A DNA stretch of 64,000 nt from Lysobacter sp. Root76 (GCF_001428685.1 NZ_LMIK01000008.1:260783-324782); one strand, 5' to 3'; shown: positions 24,339-35,994, counted from the first letter of the stretch. Numbers and translations: made by a program. The notes: generated by a model from the letters alone, not told the origin.

Positions 24339-25612
24339 ACCCAGGTCGCGAAGAACGCCGACAGGTCACGGCCGCTGACCTGTTCCATCGAGCGCTGGAA
24401 ATCCTGGGTGACCACGGCAGTGCCGCGGTGGGCGCGGGTGTACTCGCGCAGGCCATGCCAGAACAGCTCGTCGCCGAGTTCCTCGCGCAGCAGGTGCAGC
24501 ACGTAGGCGCCCTTCTGGTAGACCACGGCGCGATCGTCGCCGCTGGGCTTGTCCCAGTCCGGGAACACCAGCGGTTTGTCCTTGCCGGTTTCCTTGAGCT
24601 TCTCGTAGCGGCGCTTCCAGCCCTCGACCTGCTTGAGGTAGTCCTCGCGGCCGAAGCGCTGCTCCATATAGCTGGCGGCGAGGAAGTTGGCGAAGCCCTC
24701 GTTGAGCCAGAAGTGGCCCCAGTCGCGGCAGGTGACCAGGTTGCCCCACCACTGGTGCGCGGCCTCGTGCGCGATCAGCGATTCGTCGCGGCGGTCGGCG
24801 AGCACGCCGCGGCCGTAGTCTTCCGACATCAGCGAGAAGCCGGCGAGTTCCTGGCCGATCGTGCGCGCGACCAGCGCCTGGGTGTAGACGCCGCCCGGAT
24901 ACGGCACGCCGGCGCGGCGTTCGAAGTAGCGCAGCATGTCGCCGCTGTCGGCGAAGACCCGGCGCAGCTCGCTTTGGCTGTAACCGGCGCCGAGGTAGCG
25001 CAGGCGCACGCGGCTGCCGCGGTCGCTGGCTTCTTCGAACGGGCCGGCGGCGAAACCGTAGGTGTAGGCCGGCATTGGCACGGTCTGGCGCCAGCGGTGC
25101 AGTTCGAGGCCGTTGCCCAGGCTGCGGCGGCCGACCAGATAGCCGTTGCCGACCGCCTTGAGTCCGGTCGGCAGAGCCACGCTCAGGTCCAGGGTCGCGC
25201 GCTCGTCGGGCGCGTCGATACCGACCAGCCATTGCGCGGTCGAGAACAGGGTGTAGACCTGGCGCCGCTCGGGATGGAACTGCAGGCCGAACTTGGGCGT
25301 GCCGTGGTAGTTGACCGTGACCTCGCGCAGCTGCCCGCGCAACGCCGGCCGCGACAACCGGATCTTGAGCACGCGCCCGGTCTGGTCGAAGGACAGCGAA
25401 CGCTCGCCCTCGCGCACCCGGTCGATGTCCAGGCCGTCGCGGTCGAGCACGATCAGGTCGGTGGAATCCACCGTGGCGACGAAGCGCACCGAGACCTCGC
25501 CCTTGACGCTGCGGGTCTTGAGATCGGGTTCGATCCGGGCGACGTAATGGCGCACGTCGATATCGCGCGCCGGCGCGGCGGCCGCCCAGGCCAAGGCCAA
25601 TACCAGGCCCAT
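24314..25612 (-). CDS. M1 family metallopeptidase (aminopeptidase-like), exported
   Basis: The protein is 432 residues from MGLVLALAWAAAAPARD, which gives a short signal peptide; an in-frame start at 25675 adds 21 residues. The zinc motif HEAAHQWWGNLV followed 18 residues later by NEGFAN is the M1 HEXXH-x18-E signature. The substrate-binding motif is GQELAGFSLMSED, a variant of the family G-x-M-E-N. Because the usual Glu of that motif is replaced (AGFSLM), aminopeptidase activity is uncertain. It is about half the length of PepN, with no C-terminal helical domain. It overlaps the permease stop. Confidence 0.85.
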   Translation of the reverse strand: MGLVLALAWAAAAPARDIDVRHYVARIEPDLKTRSVKGEVSVRFVATVDSTDLIVLDRDGLDIDRVREGERSLSFDQTGRVLKIRLSRPALRGQLREVTVNYHGTPKFGLQFHPERRQVYTLFSTAQWLVGIDAPDERATLDLSVALPTGLKAVGNGYLVGRRSLGNGLELHRWRQTVPMPAYTYGFAAGPFEEASDRGSRVRLRYLGAGYSQSELRRVFADSGDMLRYFERRAGVPYPGGVYTQALVARTIGQELAGFSLMSEDYGRGVLADRRDESLIAHEAAHQWWGNLVTCRDWGHFWLNEGFANFLAASYMEQRFGREDYLKQVEGWKRRYEKLKETGKDKPLVFPDWDKPSGDDRAVVYQKGAYVLHLLREELGDELFWHGLREYTRAHRGTAVVTQDFQRSMEQVSGRDLSAFFATWVYPAAPAR

Positions 25613-25692
25613 GCGCCGGATCGTGCGCGCCTGCGGTCGTATCCGCGCTGGGTTTCTATCCCTGCCTACTGCCATGCCGTTCCGTCATGCCG

Positions 25693-26970
25693 TCACTCGT
25701 CGGGGCGAAGTCTAGCGTCCCCGGACGCGGCCCGTTTGAACGCGTCCGTACCGGTGTCCGGGCCGCGGCTCATGCCGGTCGGGCGCCGGCCACGGTCGCG
25801 CGCACGGCCTCGGTCAGACGCAGCAGATCGCGCTCGCCCTCCGGCGGGCAGGTACACGACCGCAGCCATGCAGCGGCGCAGGTCGCCCGCGCCCGGCTGC
25901 GCCTCGCCGGGCACCGGGTACAGGCTGGACGCGCCGCAAGTCGCGTCGAAGCCGCGCGCGAGCAGGCCGGCGATCAGCCGCGGCGGGTCTTCGCTGAGTA
26001 CCGGCAGCACCCAATGCGTCGAGCCGGTCGCCGCGCGCCCGGGCCGCGCTAGCGGCAGCGCCGCCAGCAGCCGCTCGCCGCGCTGCGTGCGTGCCGCCAC
26101 GCGCGCCGGCGGGTAAGCGCGCAGGCGCCGCAGCAACAACCGCGACTGCGCCGCGCACGGCCGGTGGCGGATGCGCTGGAACAGCTCGCCACCGGCGAAG
26201 CCGCGCACCGAACGATTGATCAGGGCGTCGTGGTCGACGCCGAACGCACAGCAGGCGCGATAAAACAGGCAGTAAGCAACGCGACCGGTCAAGGCTTTGA
26301 GCAGCGCGTACTTGCCGACCCGCTGCGCGAATGCGAGGGTCGGCTGCAACGGCAGGCCCGCCTGCGCCGCGCGCACGCGCTCGCCCAGGTCGGGATCGGC
26401 AAAGCGCAGCAAGGCGCCGCCGAGCGCGGTCGCGGTCTTGATCGGGCCGAAACTGAGCAGGCTGACATCGCAGCCCGCCTCGCCGAACCAGCCGTCGCCG
26501 GTGTAGGCCTGGGCACCGTCCTCGACCAGCAGCAGACCGTGCCGGCGCGCGAACGCCAGCGCGCCCTGCAGCGGCATGCGGCTGCCGAACAGATGCGCGA
26601 CGAGCAGCATGCGGCTGCGCGGCGTGAGCGCCGCGGCCAGTGCGGTTTCGTCCAGGCTCAGCGTGTCGGCGTCCACGTCCACCGGCACCGCCTTCAGGCC
26701 GTGCCGTTCGATTACCGCGATCATGTCGCGGATGGTCACCGCCGATACCAGCACCTCGCTGCCCGGCGCCAGTTGCAGGGTCGCGAGCAGACGATCGAAG
26801 CCGCTGCGCACCGACAGGCTGATGAGGCTGCAGCGGCCGTCGCCGGCGAGCGCATCGGCGCCGGCCTCGGCCGCGGCCTGGGCGCGTTCGGGATCGCCGC
26901 CGCGCAATGCATAAGCCGCCGCGTGGGCGAGGTCGAGCCAGCCGATATCGGGCCGTTGCCGCGGCAGCAT
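25693..26970 (-). CDS. DegT/DnrJ/EryC1/StrS-type aminotransferase with apparent 3' frameshift
   Basis: The protein starts MLPRQRPDIGWLDLAH (26970) and has PLP-enzyme features: SEVLVSAVTIRDMIAVIERHG, LLVEDGAQAYTGDGW and the Schiff-base Lys in LLSFGPIKTATALGGALL. Near the end, VVYLPAGGRARSAASDRG looks wrong. Removing one C from the GGCGGG run at 25843-25848 (plus strand) gives VVYLPPEGERDLLRLTEAVR and a stop at 25770-25772, a normal ending. So this is either a real frameshift affecting about 25 residues or a sequence error. The role is unknown. It lies 14 bp downstream of the Bcr/CflA exporter gene. Confidence 0.72.
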   Translation of the reverse strand: MLPRQRPDIGWLDLAHAAAYALRGGDPERAQAAAEAGADALAGDGRCSLISLSVRSGFDRLLATLQLAPGSEVLVSAVTIRDMIAVIERHGLKAVPVDVDADTLSLDETALAAALTPRSRMLLVAHLFGSRMPLQGALAFARRHGLLLVEDGAQAYTGDGWFGEAGCDVSLLSFGPIKTATALGGALLRFADPDLGERVRAAQAGLPLQPTLAFAQRVGKYALLKALTGRVAYCLFYRACCAFGVDHDALINRSVRGFAGGELFQRIRHRPCAAQSRLLLRRLRAYPPARVAARTQRGERLLAALPLARPGRAATGSTHWVLPVLSEDPPRLIAGLLARGFDATCGASSLYPVPGEAQPGAGDLRRCMAAVVYLPAGGRARSAASDRGRARDRGRRPTGMSRGPDTGTDAFKRAASGDARLRPDE

Positions 26971-26984
26971 CGCTGACGCCTGCG

Positions 26985-28247
26985 TCAGAGCGTTTCCGGC
27001 GGTTCGATCGCGGGCGCGTCCGGGGTCGTCGGGGCCTGCCACGAACGCGCGGCTTCCCAGCGCCAGAACGCCCAGCCCACCACCACGAACGCCAGTCCGG
27101 CGATCGCCAGCGAGACGCCGCTGCCGCTGACCATCGGCGACAGCACGCCGGCGATCAGTGCGTTGAGCACCAGGCCGGTGAAGGCCTGCAGGGACGAAGC
27201 CGAACCGCGCTGGCGCGGGTACATGTCCAGGATCGACAAGGTCACGATCGGGAACACCAGGGCCACGCCGAACGAACACAGCGAAATCGGAATCACCGCC
27301 CACGGCACCTGCGGGGTGGCGTCGAACAGGTTGTAGGCGACGTTGAGCGCCATCGCCAGGATCGTGCAGGCGAAACCGATCCGGACCATGCGCTGGCCGC
27401 CGACCTTGCCGGCCGTGCGGCCGGACACGAACGCGCCGACGACCATGCCGCCGATCATCGGCACGAAGAACCAGGCGAACTCGCGCTCGTTGAGACCCAG
27501 CAGATCGAGCACGAACGCCGGTGCCGACGAGATATATAGGAACAGGGCGCCGAAGTTGAAGGCGCTGGCCGCGGTCAGGCGCTGGAAGCGCGGGTTGATG
27601 AAGATCGCGACGTAGTCGCGCAGCAGGCGGCGCGGCACCAGCGGCAGCCGCGACGCCGGCGGATGGGTTTCCGGCAGCACGCGCAGGGTCGCGATCAGCA
27701 GCAGCACCGAGAACGCGACCAGGAACCAGAAGATCGCCGGCCAATGGCTCCAGCCCAGGATCCAGCCGCCGATGATCGGTGCGATCGCCGGGGCGATGCC
27801 GAAGATCATCGAGACGTTGCTCATCAGCCGTTGCGCGTCGTCGCCCTGCAGCACGTCGCGGATCACCGCGCGTCCGACGATCAGGCCGACGCCGGCCGAC
27901 AGGCCCTGCACCGCGCGGAAGATCAGCAAGGTGCCCAGGTCGCGCGACAGCGCGCAGCCGACCGAGGCCAGGGTGAAGACGACCAGGCCGCCGATGATCA
28001 CGCGGCGGCGCCCGATCGCGTCCGACAGCGGGCCGTGGACGATGCTCATCAGCGCGTACGCGATCAGATAGACGCTGATGGTCTGCTGCATCGCCAGCTT
28101 GTCGGCGCCAAACTCGGCCCCCATCGCCGGAAACGCCGGGAAGATGGTGTCGATCGAGAACGGCCCGAACATCGCCAGGCCGGCGAGCAGCGGCGCCAGA
28201 TAGCGCGCCGGCTTGGCCGCCGGCCGCGGTGTCGCGGGATCGCTCAT
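26985..28247 (-). CDS. Bcr/CflA-type MFS multidrug exporter
   Basis: The 420-residue protein has 12 membrane segments and the Bcr/CflA features: LAMFGPFSIDTIFPAFPAMG in the first segment, the MFS motif A region HGPLSDAIGRRRVIIGGL, motif C-like GIAPAIAPIIGGWI, and RAVQGLSAGVGLIVGRAVIRD. Family members export bicyclomycin, sulfonamides or related small molecules. I start it at MSDPATPRP (28247). It overlaps the VOC gene by 4 bp and precedes the aminotransferase by 14 bp; the three probably form one operon. Confidence 0.9.
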   Translation of the reverse strand: MSDPATPRPAAKPARYLAPLLAGLAMFGPFSIDTIFPAFPAMGAEFGADKLAMQQTISVYLIAYALMSIVHGPLSDAIGRRRVIIGGLVVFTLASVGCALSRDLGTLLIFRAVQGLSAGVGLIVGRAVIRDVLQGDDAQRLMSNVSMIFGIAPAIAPIIGGWILGWSHWPAIFWFLVAFSVLLLIATLRVLPETHPPASRLPLVPRRLLRDYVAIFINPRFQRLTAASAFNFGALFLYISSAPAFVLDLLGLNEREFAWFFVPMIGGMVVGAFVSGRTAGKVGGQRMVRIGFACTILAMALNVAYNLFDATPQVPWAVIPISLCSFGVALVFPIVTLSILDMYPRQRGSASSLQAFTGLVLNALIAGVLSPMVSGSGVSLAIAGLAFVVVGWAFWRWEAARSWQAPTTPDAPAIEPPETL

Positions 28248-28690
28248 CCGTTCGTCGCCGTCGCAGCGGGCAGCGGATCCGGCGGGCCCTTGAGTTCGAC
28301 CAGGTTGCCTTCCGGATCGAACAGATACTGCGAAGGACCCTCGCCCTGCGCGCCGTAGCGCGAACCGAAATCGCCGACACGCACCTCGTGCGCGTGCAGG
28401 TGGGCGAGGATCGCGTCGCGGTCGAAGGGATCGGCGCGCAGGCACAGGTGGTCCATGTTGCGGCCCTCGGCCCCGGGCGCGGCGCCGCCCATGCGGCCGA
28501 GCTTGCCGTCGACGCCGACCAGGTCGATCAGCGACTGGCCGGCGCGCAGCTGGATCAGGCCGATCTCGTCCTGGCGACGCTCCACGCTGCAGCCGAGCAC
28601 GTCGCAGTAGAACGCGACCATGGCCTCGGGATCGCGCACCCGCAACACGATGTGATCGAGTTGCAACAGCTGAAACGGGGGTGCGCTCAT
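28244..28690 (-). CDS. VOC family protein (glyoxalase/dioxygenase fold)
   Basis: The 148-residue protein has two beta-alpha-beta-beta-beta units: LDHIVLRVRDPEAMVAFYCDVLGCSVERR and MDHLCLRADPFDRDAILAHL, ending in YLFDPEGNLVELKGP. Candidate metal ligands are His (LDHIV), His (MDHLC) and Glu (LVELKG), as in glyoxalase-like members. The substrate is unknown. Start MSAPPFQLLQ at 28690. Its stop overlaps the MFS start (ATGA, 28244-28247), so it may protect against, or act on, the exported compound. Confidence 0.85.
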   Translation of the reverse strand: MSAPPFQLLQLDHIVLRVRDPEAMVAFYCDVLGCSVERRQDEIGLIQLRAGQSLIDLVGVDGKLGRMGGAAPGAEGRNMDHLCLRADPFDRDAILAHLHAHEVRVGDFGSRYGAQGEGPSQYLFDPEGNLVELKGPPDPLPAATATNG

Positions 28691-28802
28691 GCGATGCATC
28701 CGCGGGATCGAGGGGATCGCGACAGCATACAACCGCGTCGTCGCGACGGCGTCATGCGAGCTTGTCCGGATCGGTCGTTCGATCGTCGCGATGGTGCGGC
28801 AT

Positions 28803-29648
28803 TCAAGGCTCGGCGGTAGTCGCGGCGGCCGGCGCCGTCGTCTTGGCGGGCGCGGAGTCGCGCTTGCGGACGAACCCCAGCGCCTGCAATCGGCCGATGC
28901 TCTCGATCGGCACCGCTTCGGCGCGCCGCGCCTGCGGCCACCACAAGAACACGTAGGCGCTGCTGGTGCCGAGCAGGCGCGCACTGCCGGGCAGCGCAGC
29001 GGCCTCGCCGGCCAAGGTCACGCGCACCGAATGACCGGCGCCGTGGTCGCGGATCAGGTTGGCCTTGCCGATCACGTAGGAACAGATCGCACCCGCCAAG
29101 CCCAGGCACACCCCGATGGCGATGCCGGTCTCCGGCTTCAGCCGCATGAGGGTCCAGCGGAACACGTCCGATTCCGGAAACACCACGCGGCCCCACCAGC
29201 GTCGCTGGTATTCGCGCACCCGGCGCGGGTGTTGCTTGCGGAAGATCTCGGGCCAGCTGATCAGCCACGACACCACCACCGAGCCGGCCAGGACCAGCGC
29301 ATACAGCGGGTCGCGCAGCCCGGCGACCAGATAGTCGCTGGCCTGCATGTACTCCAGGATCGGCAGGCCGAACTGGCGATAGAACCAGTAGTTCGCCCAC
29401 AGCCCGATCATCGACACCAGCAAGTAGGCGACGCTCAGGCCCAGGCTGGGTTCGTCGATCAGGCGACGCCAGGCGCGTATCGCCCAGGCATCGCCCGCAA
29501 GACGCGCGTCCGCCGCGGCCTCGACAGAGAGCGGCGGCCGGGAGGGTTTGGCCGCCGTCGGGGACGAGCCCTGGGCGCCGCCCCCGTCGGCGCGATTGCG
29601 CTTGCGCTTCGCCCGCTTCGGCGCGGGCGCGCCCGATCCGTCGCTCAT
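28803..29648 (-). CDS. Hypothetical membrane protein
   Basis: Starting at MSDGSGAPAPKRAKRKR (29648) the protein has 281 residues: a Lys/Arg/Pro-rich N-terminus, then about three or four membrane segments (LGLSVAYLLVSMIGLW, PLYALVLAGSVVVSWLIS, GIAIGVCLGLAGAICSYVIG) and a soluble C-terminal part with SARLLGTSSAYVFLWW and IESIGRLQALGFVRKR. I do not recognise the family. An ATG 15 bp upstream (29663) is an alternative. The gene is divergent from the gcvP riboswitch unit. Confidence 0.65.
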   Translation of the reverse strand: MSDGSGAPAPKRAKRKRNRADGGGAQGSSPTAAKPSRPPLSVEAAADARLAGDAWAIRAWRRLIDEPSLGLSVAYLLVSMIGLWANYWFYRQFGLPILEYMQASDYLVAGLRDPLYALVLAGSVVVSWLISWPEIFRKQHPRRVREYQRRWWGRVVFPESDVFRWTLMRLKPETGIAIGVCLGLAGAICSYVIGKANLIRDHGAGHSVRVTLAGEAAALPGSARLLGTSSAYVFLWWPQARRAEAVPIESIGRLQALGFVRKRDSAPAKTTAPAAATTAEP

Positions 29649-29825
29649 GGCGTCGCGCTCCATGCCCGGCGGCGCGCTTGCGGGCGGCGCTGGCGTTGCG
29701 ACGATGCGGCCTGTCGATCCCCCTGGATCCTTTCGACCTGGCAAGGGTGCATAGACGATGGACTGGCCTACAGACGGCGGAGTCCCATGGTACGACCTAT
29801 CGCCGCAAACTGAACCGCTCGGCCG

Positions 29826-29854
29826 CTGACCCGGCCGCGGCAAGCGGCTATAAT
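29826..29854 (+). promoter_or_regulatory. Predicted sigma-70 promoter of the gcvP transcript
   Basis: A perfect TATAAT lies at 29849-29854 with a weak -35 hexamer CTGACC at 29826-29831, spaced by 17 bp. It ends about a dozen bases before the glycine riboswitch, exactly where the transcript should begin. Confidence 0.75.
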
Positions 29855-29865
29855 CCCGAGCTTGA

Positions 29866-30124
29866 AACACGCGGTGGGAGAAGCCGGCCGGCCCCGCAAG
29901 GGAACCGACCGCTGCCGAAGGCGCAACGCCCGTAATCGCTCAGGCCCCATACCGCCGCGTGTACAAAACTCTGGAGAGACCGACCGCCCGGATCGATCAG
30001 GCGGAACCGGCGCCGAAGGGGCACGAAGCGAGCCGTACAGGAGCGATCCTACCCAGGATGCCCTCCCCCAGCTGCCTGTATGCAGCGGCGCTTCCAAACT
30101 CTCAGGCAAAAGGACAGAGGGGCG
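29866..30124 (+). promoter_or_regulatory. Tandem glycine riboswitch (two aptamers)
   Basis: Both aptamers are recognisable. The first has GCGGTGGGAGAAGCC (29871 on) and GCCGAAGGCGCAACGCC (29914 on); its outer stem ACACGCGGT near 29867 pairs with ACCGCCGCGTGT at 29951-29962. The second has CTGGAGAGACCG (29971 on), GCGCCGAAGGGGCA (30012 on) and the hallmark AACTCTCAGGCAAAAGGACA ending in GAGGGG at about 30122. Tandem aptamers upstream of glycine-cleavage genes normally switch expression on when glycine is abundant. gcvP begins 44 bp later. Confidence 0.95.
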
Positions 30125-30167
30125 CCTCGCGTGCGGCACCGCACGCTGCCTTCGGACGCCCCCTGCC

Positions 30168-33050
<2,883 letters not shown>

Positions 33051-33076
33051 TCCGCCCCGCTCCGCCGTAACGAAAG

Positions 33077-33101
33077 AGCCCCGCGACGCGGGGCTTTTTT
33101 G
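33077..33101 (+). terminator. Rho-independent terminator of gcvP
   Basis: AGCCCCGC-GAC-GCGGGGCT (33077-33095) is a perfect 8-bp stem with a 3-nt loop, followed by a run of six T. It lies 27 bp after the gcvP stop. Confidence 0.95.
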
Positions 33102-33307
33102 TGTCCATGCCATCGGCCGGCGAATCGCCGCGCCGGACCACCGTCCCGGCGCAGCCCGCGCACGCCCCCGCCCGCCGAGATGTAACGGCCGCGGGCCGGT
33201 GTTAACCTCGGCCGCAACCGGTCCGCCTCGCGTGGGCCGACCGGCCGCGCCGGCCCGCCAGGGACGCAGCACGACCGAACATCGCTCAATCGGAAAAGGA
33301 CTTTCCC

Positions 33308-34873
33308 ATGCCCGAACTCGACATCAATGCCTCGGCCGACGAAGTCGTCGCCCTGCTCAACCGCGGCCAGAACCGCGAAGCCGCGGCCCGCCTGGACGCG
33401 CTGCGCCTGGACCAGGACGCAGTGGTGCAGGAGTCGCTGGACCGCTACGTCGCCGTCCGCGCCCAAGAGCGCCTGACCGCGCTGCGCGCGCCGGACGCAC
33501 TCTCGGGCGAGGACGCGACCGCGCTCAACCCGACCCTGGAGCGACTGCGCGGCGCAACCGCGGCGCCGCGCTTCCCCACCGCCGACGAGACCCGCGAGCT
33601 GTCGCAGGCGCAGCAGTACGACGTCTACGCCAGCGTGATCGGCACCCGTGGCAACCAGGCCGCGCGCGATGCCTTGAACGGCCAGGACCGAGTCATTCTG
33701 GGCCTGCGCAATGAAACCCAGACCACCGAGCGCAACGGCCAGGGCGTCTACGACGACCGCATCGCGGTGGTCTGGAAGGACGCCAACGGCGAGCGCCACG
33801 CGCGCGAGTTCAACAGCGTCACCACCGAACCCACCGCGCAGTACGATCATCACGCCGGCAGCGACGGCAACCGCATCTACGCCGACACCCAGCGCCAGGC
33901 GCCGCGCCTGGAAGCGTCGCCCGGCTACGAGGACGTGACCCGGCGCAAGATCGAAGGCGACGACGTCAACGGCGACGACGTGCGCGACCTCGGCCGGCTC
34001 GGCGAGGGCACGACCGAGATGCTCCAGACCACCCACCCGCGCCGCAACCATCCCGCCGAGTTTTCGCTGCGCCCGACCCCCGAGGCGGTGCGCGACGGCG
34101 CCGGCCGGGTCCAGCGCGACACCAACGCCGACGGCTGGTTCGACGCTCGCGACGTCGGCGGCGTGCAGGACCTCAACAACACCTTCAAGATCCATCGCGG
34201 CAGCAACAACAACACCGACTCCGCGGGCTGCCAGACCATCGGCGGCGGCGAGTACGACGCGTTCGTGACCACCGTCCGCGGCAACGAAAACCAGACCCGC
34301 TGGCAATACGTGCTGACCTCGGTGGCGCCGGCCCAGCAACAGGAGCGCGCCCAACCCGAAGCCGGCCAGGCGCGGCCGCAGGGCGAGCCCGCGCAACCGC
34401 CGGCACGCGAAGGCGCACAGCCGCCCGCGCGAGAGAACGCGCCCAATGGCGAACAGGAACCAGCGCGCCACCCTTCCGATCCGCGCCATGTCGATCACCG
34501 TATGCACGGCCAGATCGACGGCCATGTGCGTGCGCTCGGCGAGCCCTACACGCAGCGCGTCGATGAGATCAACCTGAGCCTGTTGAACGCGGCCAAGATC
34601 AACGGCCTGACCCAGGTCGATCATGTGGCGCCGAACCGCGCCACCGATCAACTGCGCGCCGGCGAGATGCTGTTCCTGGTCCAGGGCCGCATGGGCGATC
34701 CTGCGGCGCAGCGCGTGGCCTTGTCGGTCGACGTCGCCGCCAACACGCCGGCGCACACCAGCCTGGCGCGATTGGATGCCTTCAACCAGACTGCCGCGCA
34801 GGAACCAGCGCTGGCCCAGCCCGCGCAGTCGCAGTCGCAAACCCAGGATTCGCCCGTGCGTCGGATGGGCTGA
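33308..34873 (+). CDS. Putative Xanthomonadales T4SS effector (X-Tfe) with C-terminal XVIPCD-like domain
   Basis: The 521-residue protein lacks a signal peptide. Its C-terminal region (about 388-495) matches the XVIPCD pattern: HPSDPRHVDHRMHGQID, NLSLLNAAKINGLTQVDHV, EMLFLVQGRMGDPAAQRVAL and a Gln-rich tail. In Xanthomonadales this domain targets toxins to a bacteria-killing T4SS through VirD4. The middle (about 140-330) holds KIHRGSNNNTDSAGCQTI (294-311); an HRG followed by S-x-G-C recalls YkuD-type or phage-like peptidoglycan enzymes. A Pro/Gln/Glu-rich linker spans about 340-388. The adjacent lipoprotein is a plausible immunity protein. No virB/virD4 genes are in this window, so secretion is inference. 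Confidence 0.75.
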   Translation: MPELDINASADEVVALLNRGQNREAAARLDALRLDQDAVVQESLDRYVAVRAQERLTALRAPDALSGEDATALNPTLERLRGATAAPRFPTADETRELSQAQQYDVYASVIGTRGNQAARDALNGQDRVILGLRNETQTTERNGQGVYDDRIAVVWKDANGERHAREFNSVTTEPTAQYDHHAGSDGNRIYADTQRQAPRLEASPGYEDVTRRKIEGDDVNGDDVRDLGRLGEGTTEMLQTTHPRRNHPAEFSLRPTPEAVRDGAGRVQRDTNADGWFDARDVGGVQDLNNTFKIHRGSNNNTDSAGCQTIGGGEYDAFVTTVRGNENQTRWQYVLTSVAPAQQQERAQPEAGQARPQGEPAQPPAREGAQPPARENAPNGEQEPARHPSDPRHVDHRMHGQIDGHVRALGEPYTQRVDEINLSLLNAAKINGLTQVDHVAPNRATDQLRAGEMLFLVQGRMGDPAAQRVALSVDVAANTPAHTSLARLDAFNQTAAQEPALAQPAQSQSQTQDSPVRRMG

Positions 34874-34898
34874 GCCGATGCGCGAATCAGGAGCGTTC

Positions 34899-35762
34899 AT
34901 GCGTTCGAAACTCGGCCTGCTGTTCGGCCTGCTGTTGGCGGGTTGCGCCAGCACCTCGGTGTCGGCGCCGCGCAACGCCGGCGAACGCCTGCCGGGCCTG
35001 TCCGGGGCGAGCGGACTGCAATCCGACGCAGGCCGCTACCAGGCGGCCCCGGCGGCGATCGCCGAGTTCCTGCTCTCGCTGCCCACCCGCGACGTGCTGG
35101 TGCCGCGCGAACTGCGGCAGCGCTATCTGCAGGGCAAGGCGTACGTGGTCGAGGTCGCCCTCCCCCAGGGCGCCGCGGATTATCTGGTCATCGACCAGAA
35201 CGGACCCAAGTTCGGTTTCTGGCTACGCTCGTTCCAGGGCAGCACGCCAGGCGTGACCGGCTATCTGCTGCAGGTACGCGCCGCCTGCGGCGACATCGTC
35301 GGCGCCAGCTTCAGCGAACCGGCGGCCGAAGCGCAGCGCATCTGCGGCCAGCCGCGCGCCGAATACGTCGATTCCGGATTGCGCGCCTACCGCATAGTCG
35401 CCGGCAAAGCGCCCGTGGACGTGACGCATACCCTGGCCAACCCGAACAAAACCCTGGGCGGCAAACGCCTGCAGCGCTATCGCGCGCTGGGCGCCAACGC
35501 CGTCGCGATCGACGACAGCCGCCTGGACCGGGTTCCGGCGCTGCGCTGGGTGGTGGAATCCGATCCCGAACAGCCCTTGCCCGTCGACGACGAGCGCAGC
35601 TTCGAGGCCGGCGGCATGGCCCATGGCGGCTTCCTGGTCTGGACCGGCGACCGCTTCATAGTCCGCGACAGCGTCCCGCGCTCGCTGTGGCCCTGCGCCG
35701 CGGACGACCAGGCCCACTGCGCCGATCCGAACAACGACCGCTTCGTGACCCCGGGCAAGTAA
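34899..35762 (+). CDS. Putative immunity lipoprotein (X-Tfi) for the adjacent effector
   Basis: The 287-residue protein starts at ATG 34899 behind AGGAG (34888 on) and has a clear lipoprotein signal, LLFGLLLAGC. The mature part contains paired Cys (AACGDIVGA, RICGQP, WPCAADDQAHC) and alternating strands, but no enzyme motif. X-Tfi proteins of Xanthomonadales are typically periplasmic lipoproteins encoded beside their effector, which fits an effector that attacks the cell wall. The 25-bp spacing means co-transcription with the effector. The family cannot be assigned beyond this context. Confidence 0.6.
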   Translation: MRSKLGLLFGLLLAGCASTSVSAPRNAGERLPGLSGASGLQSDAGRYQAAPAAIAEFLLSLPTRDVLVPRELRQRYLQGKAYVVEVALPQGAADYLVIDQNGPKFGFWLRSFQGSTPGVTGYLLQVRAACGDIVGASFSEPAAEAQRICGQPRAEYVDSGLRAYRIVAGKAPVDVTHTLANPNKTLGGKRLQRYRALGANAVAIDDSRLDRVPALRWVVESDPEQPLPVDDERSFEAGGMAHGGFLVWTGDRFIVRDSVPRSLWPCAADDQAHCADPNNDRFVTPGK

Positions 35763-35900
35763 ACGCCCCTGACGCGACCGGCCGCTGGCCGGTTCGCGCT
35801 GAGACTCCTGGGAACACGGCAGCGACCTCCAGCCGGATCGCTCGCCGCAAACAGCGAACACATCGCATCCCCGCGGACGCCCGGTTCCCGCGCCGGCCGC

Positions 35901-35930
35901 TTTCGTCGCCCCACGCCCGGTTTCGTCGCC
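35901..35930 (+). promoter_or_regulatory. 10-bp direct repeats upstream of the LytS-type kinase gene
   Basis: TTTCGTCGCC occurs at 35901-35910 and 35921-35930, a 20-bp period on one face of the helix. LytTR regulators bind paired direct repeats with about two-turn spacing, so this could be an autoregulatory site for the pair at 35995-38026. The rest of the 232-bp spacer 35763-35994 shows nothing else. Confidence 0.3.
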
Positions 35931-35994
35931 GCCCCCCTATGCCCGGTGCGGCGCGTCGCTATGCTTCATCGCAATAACGCCGACGGACCACCCC

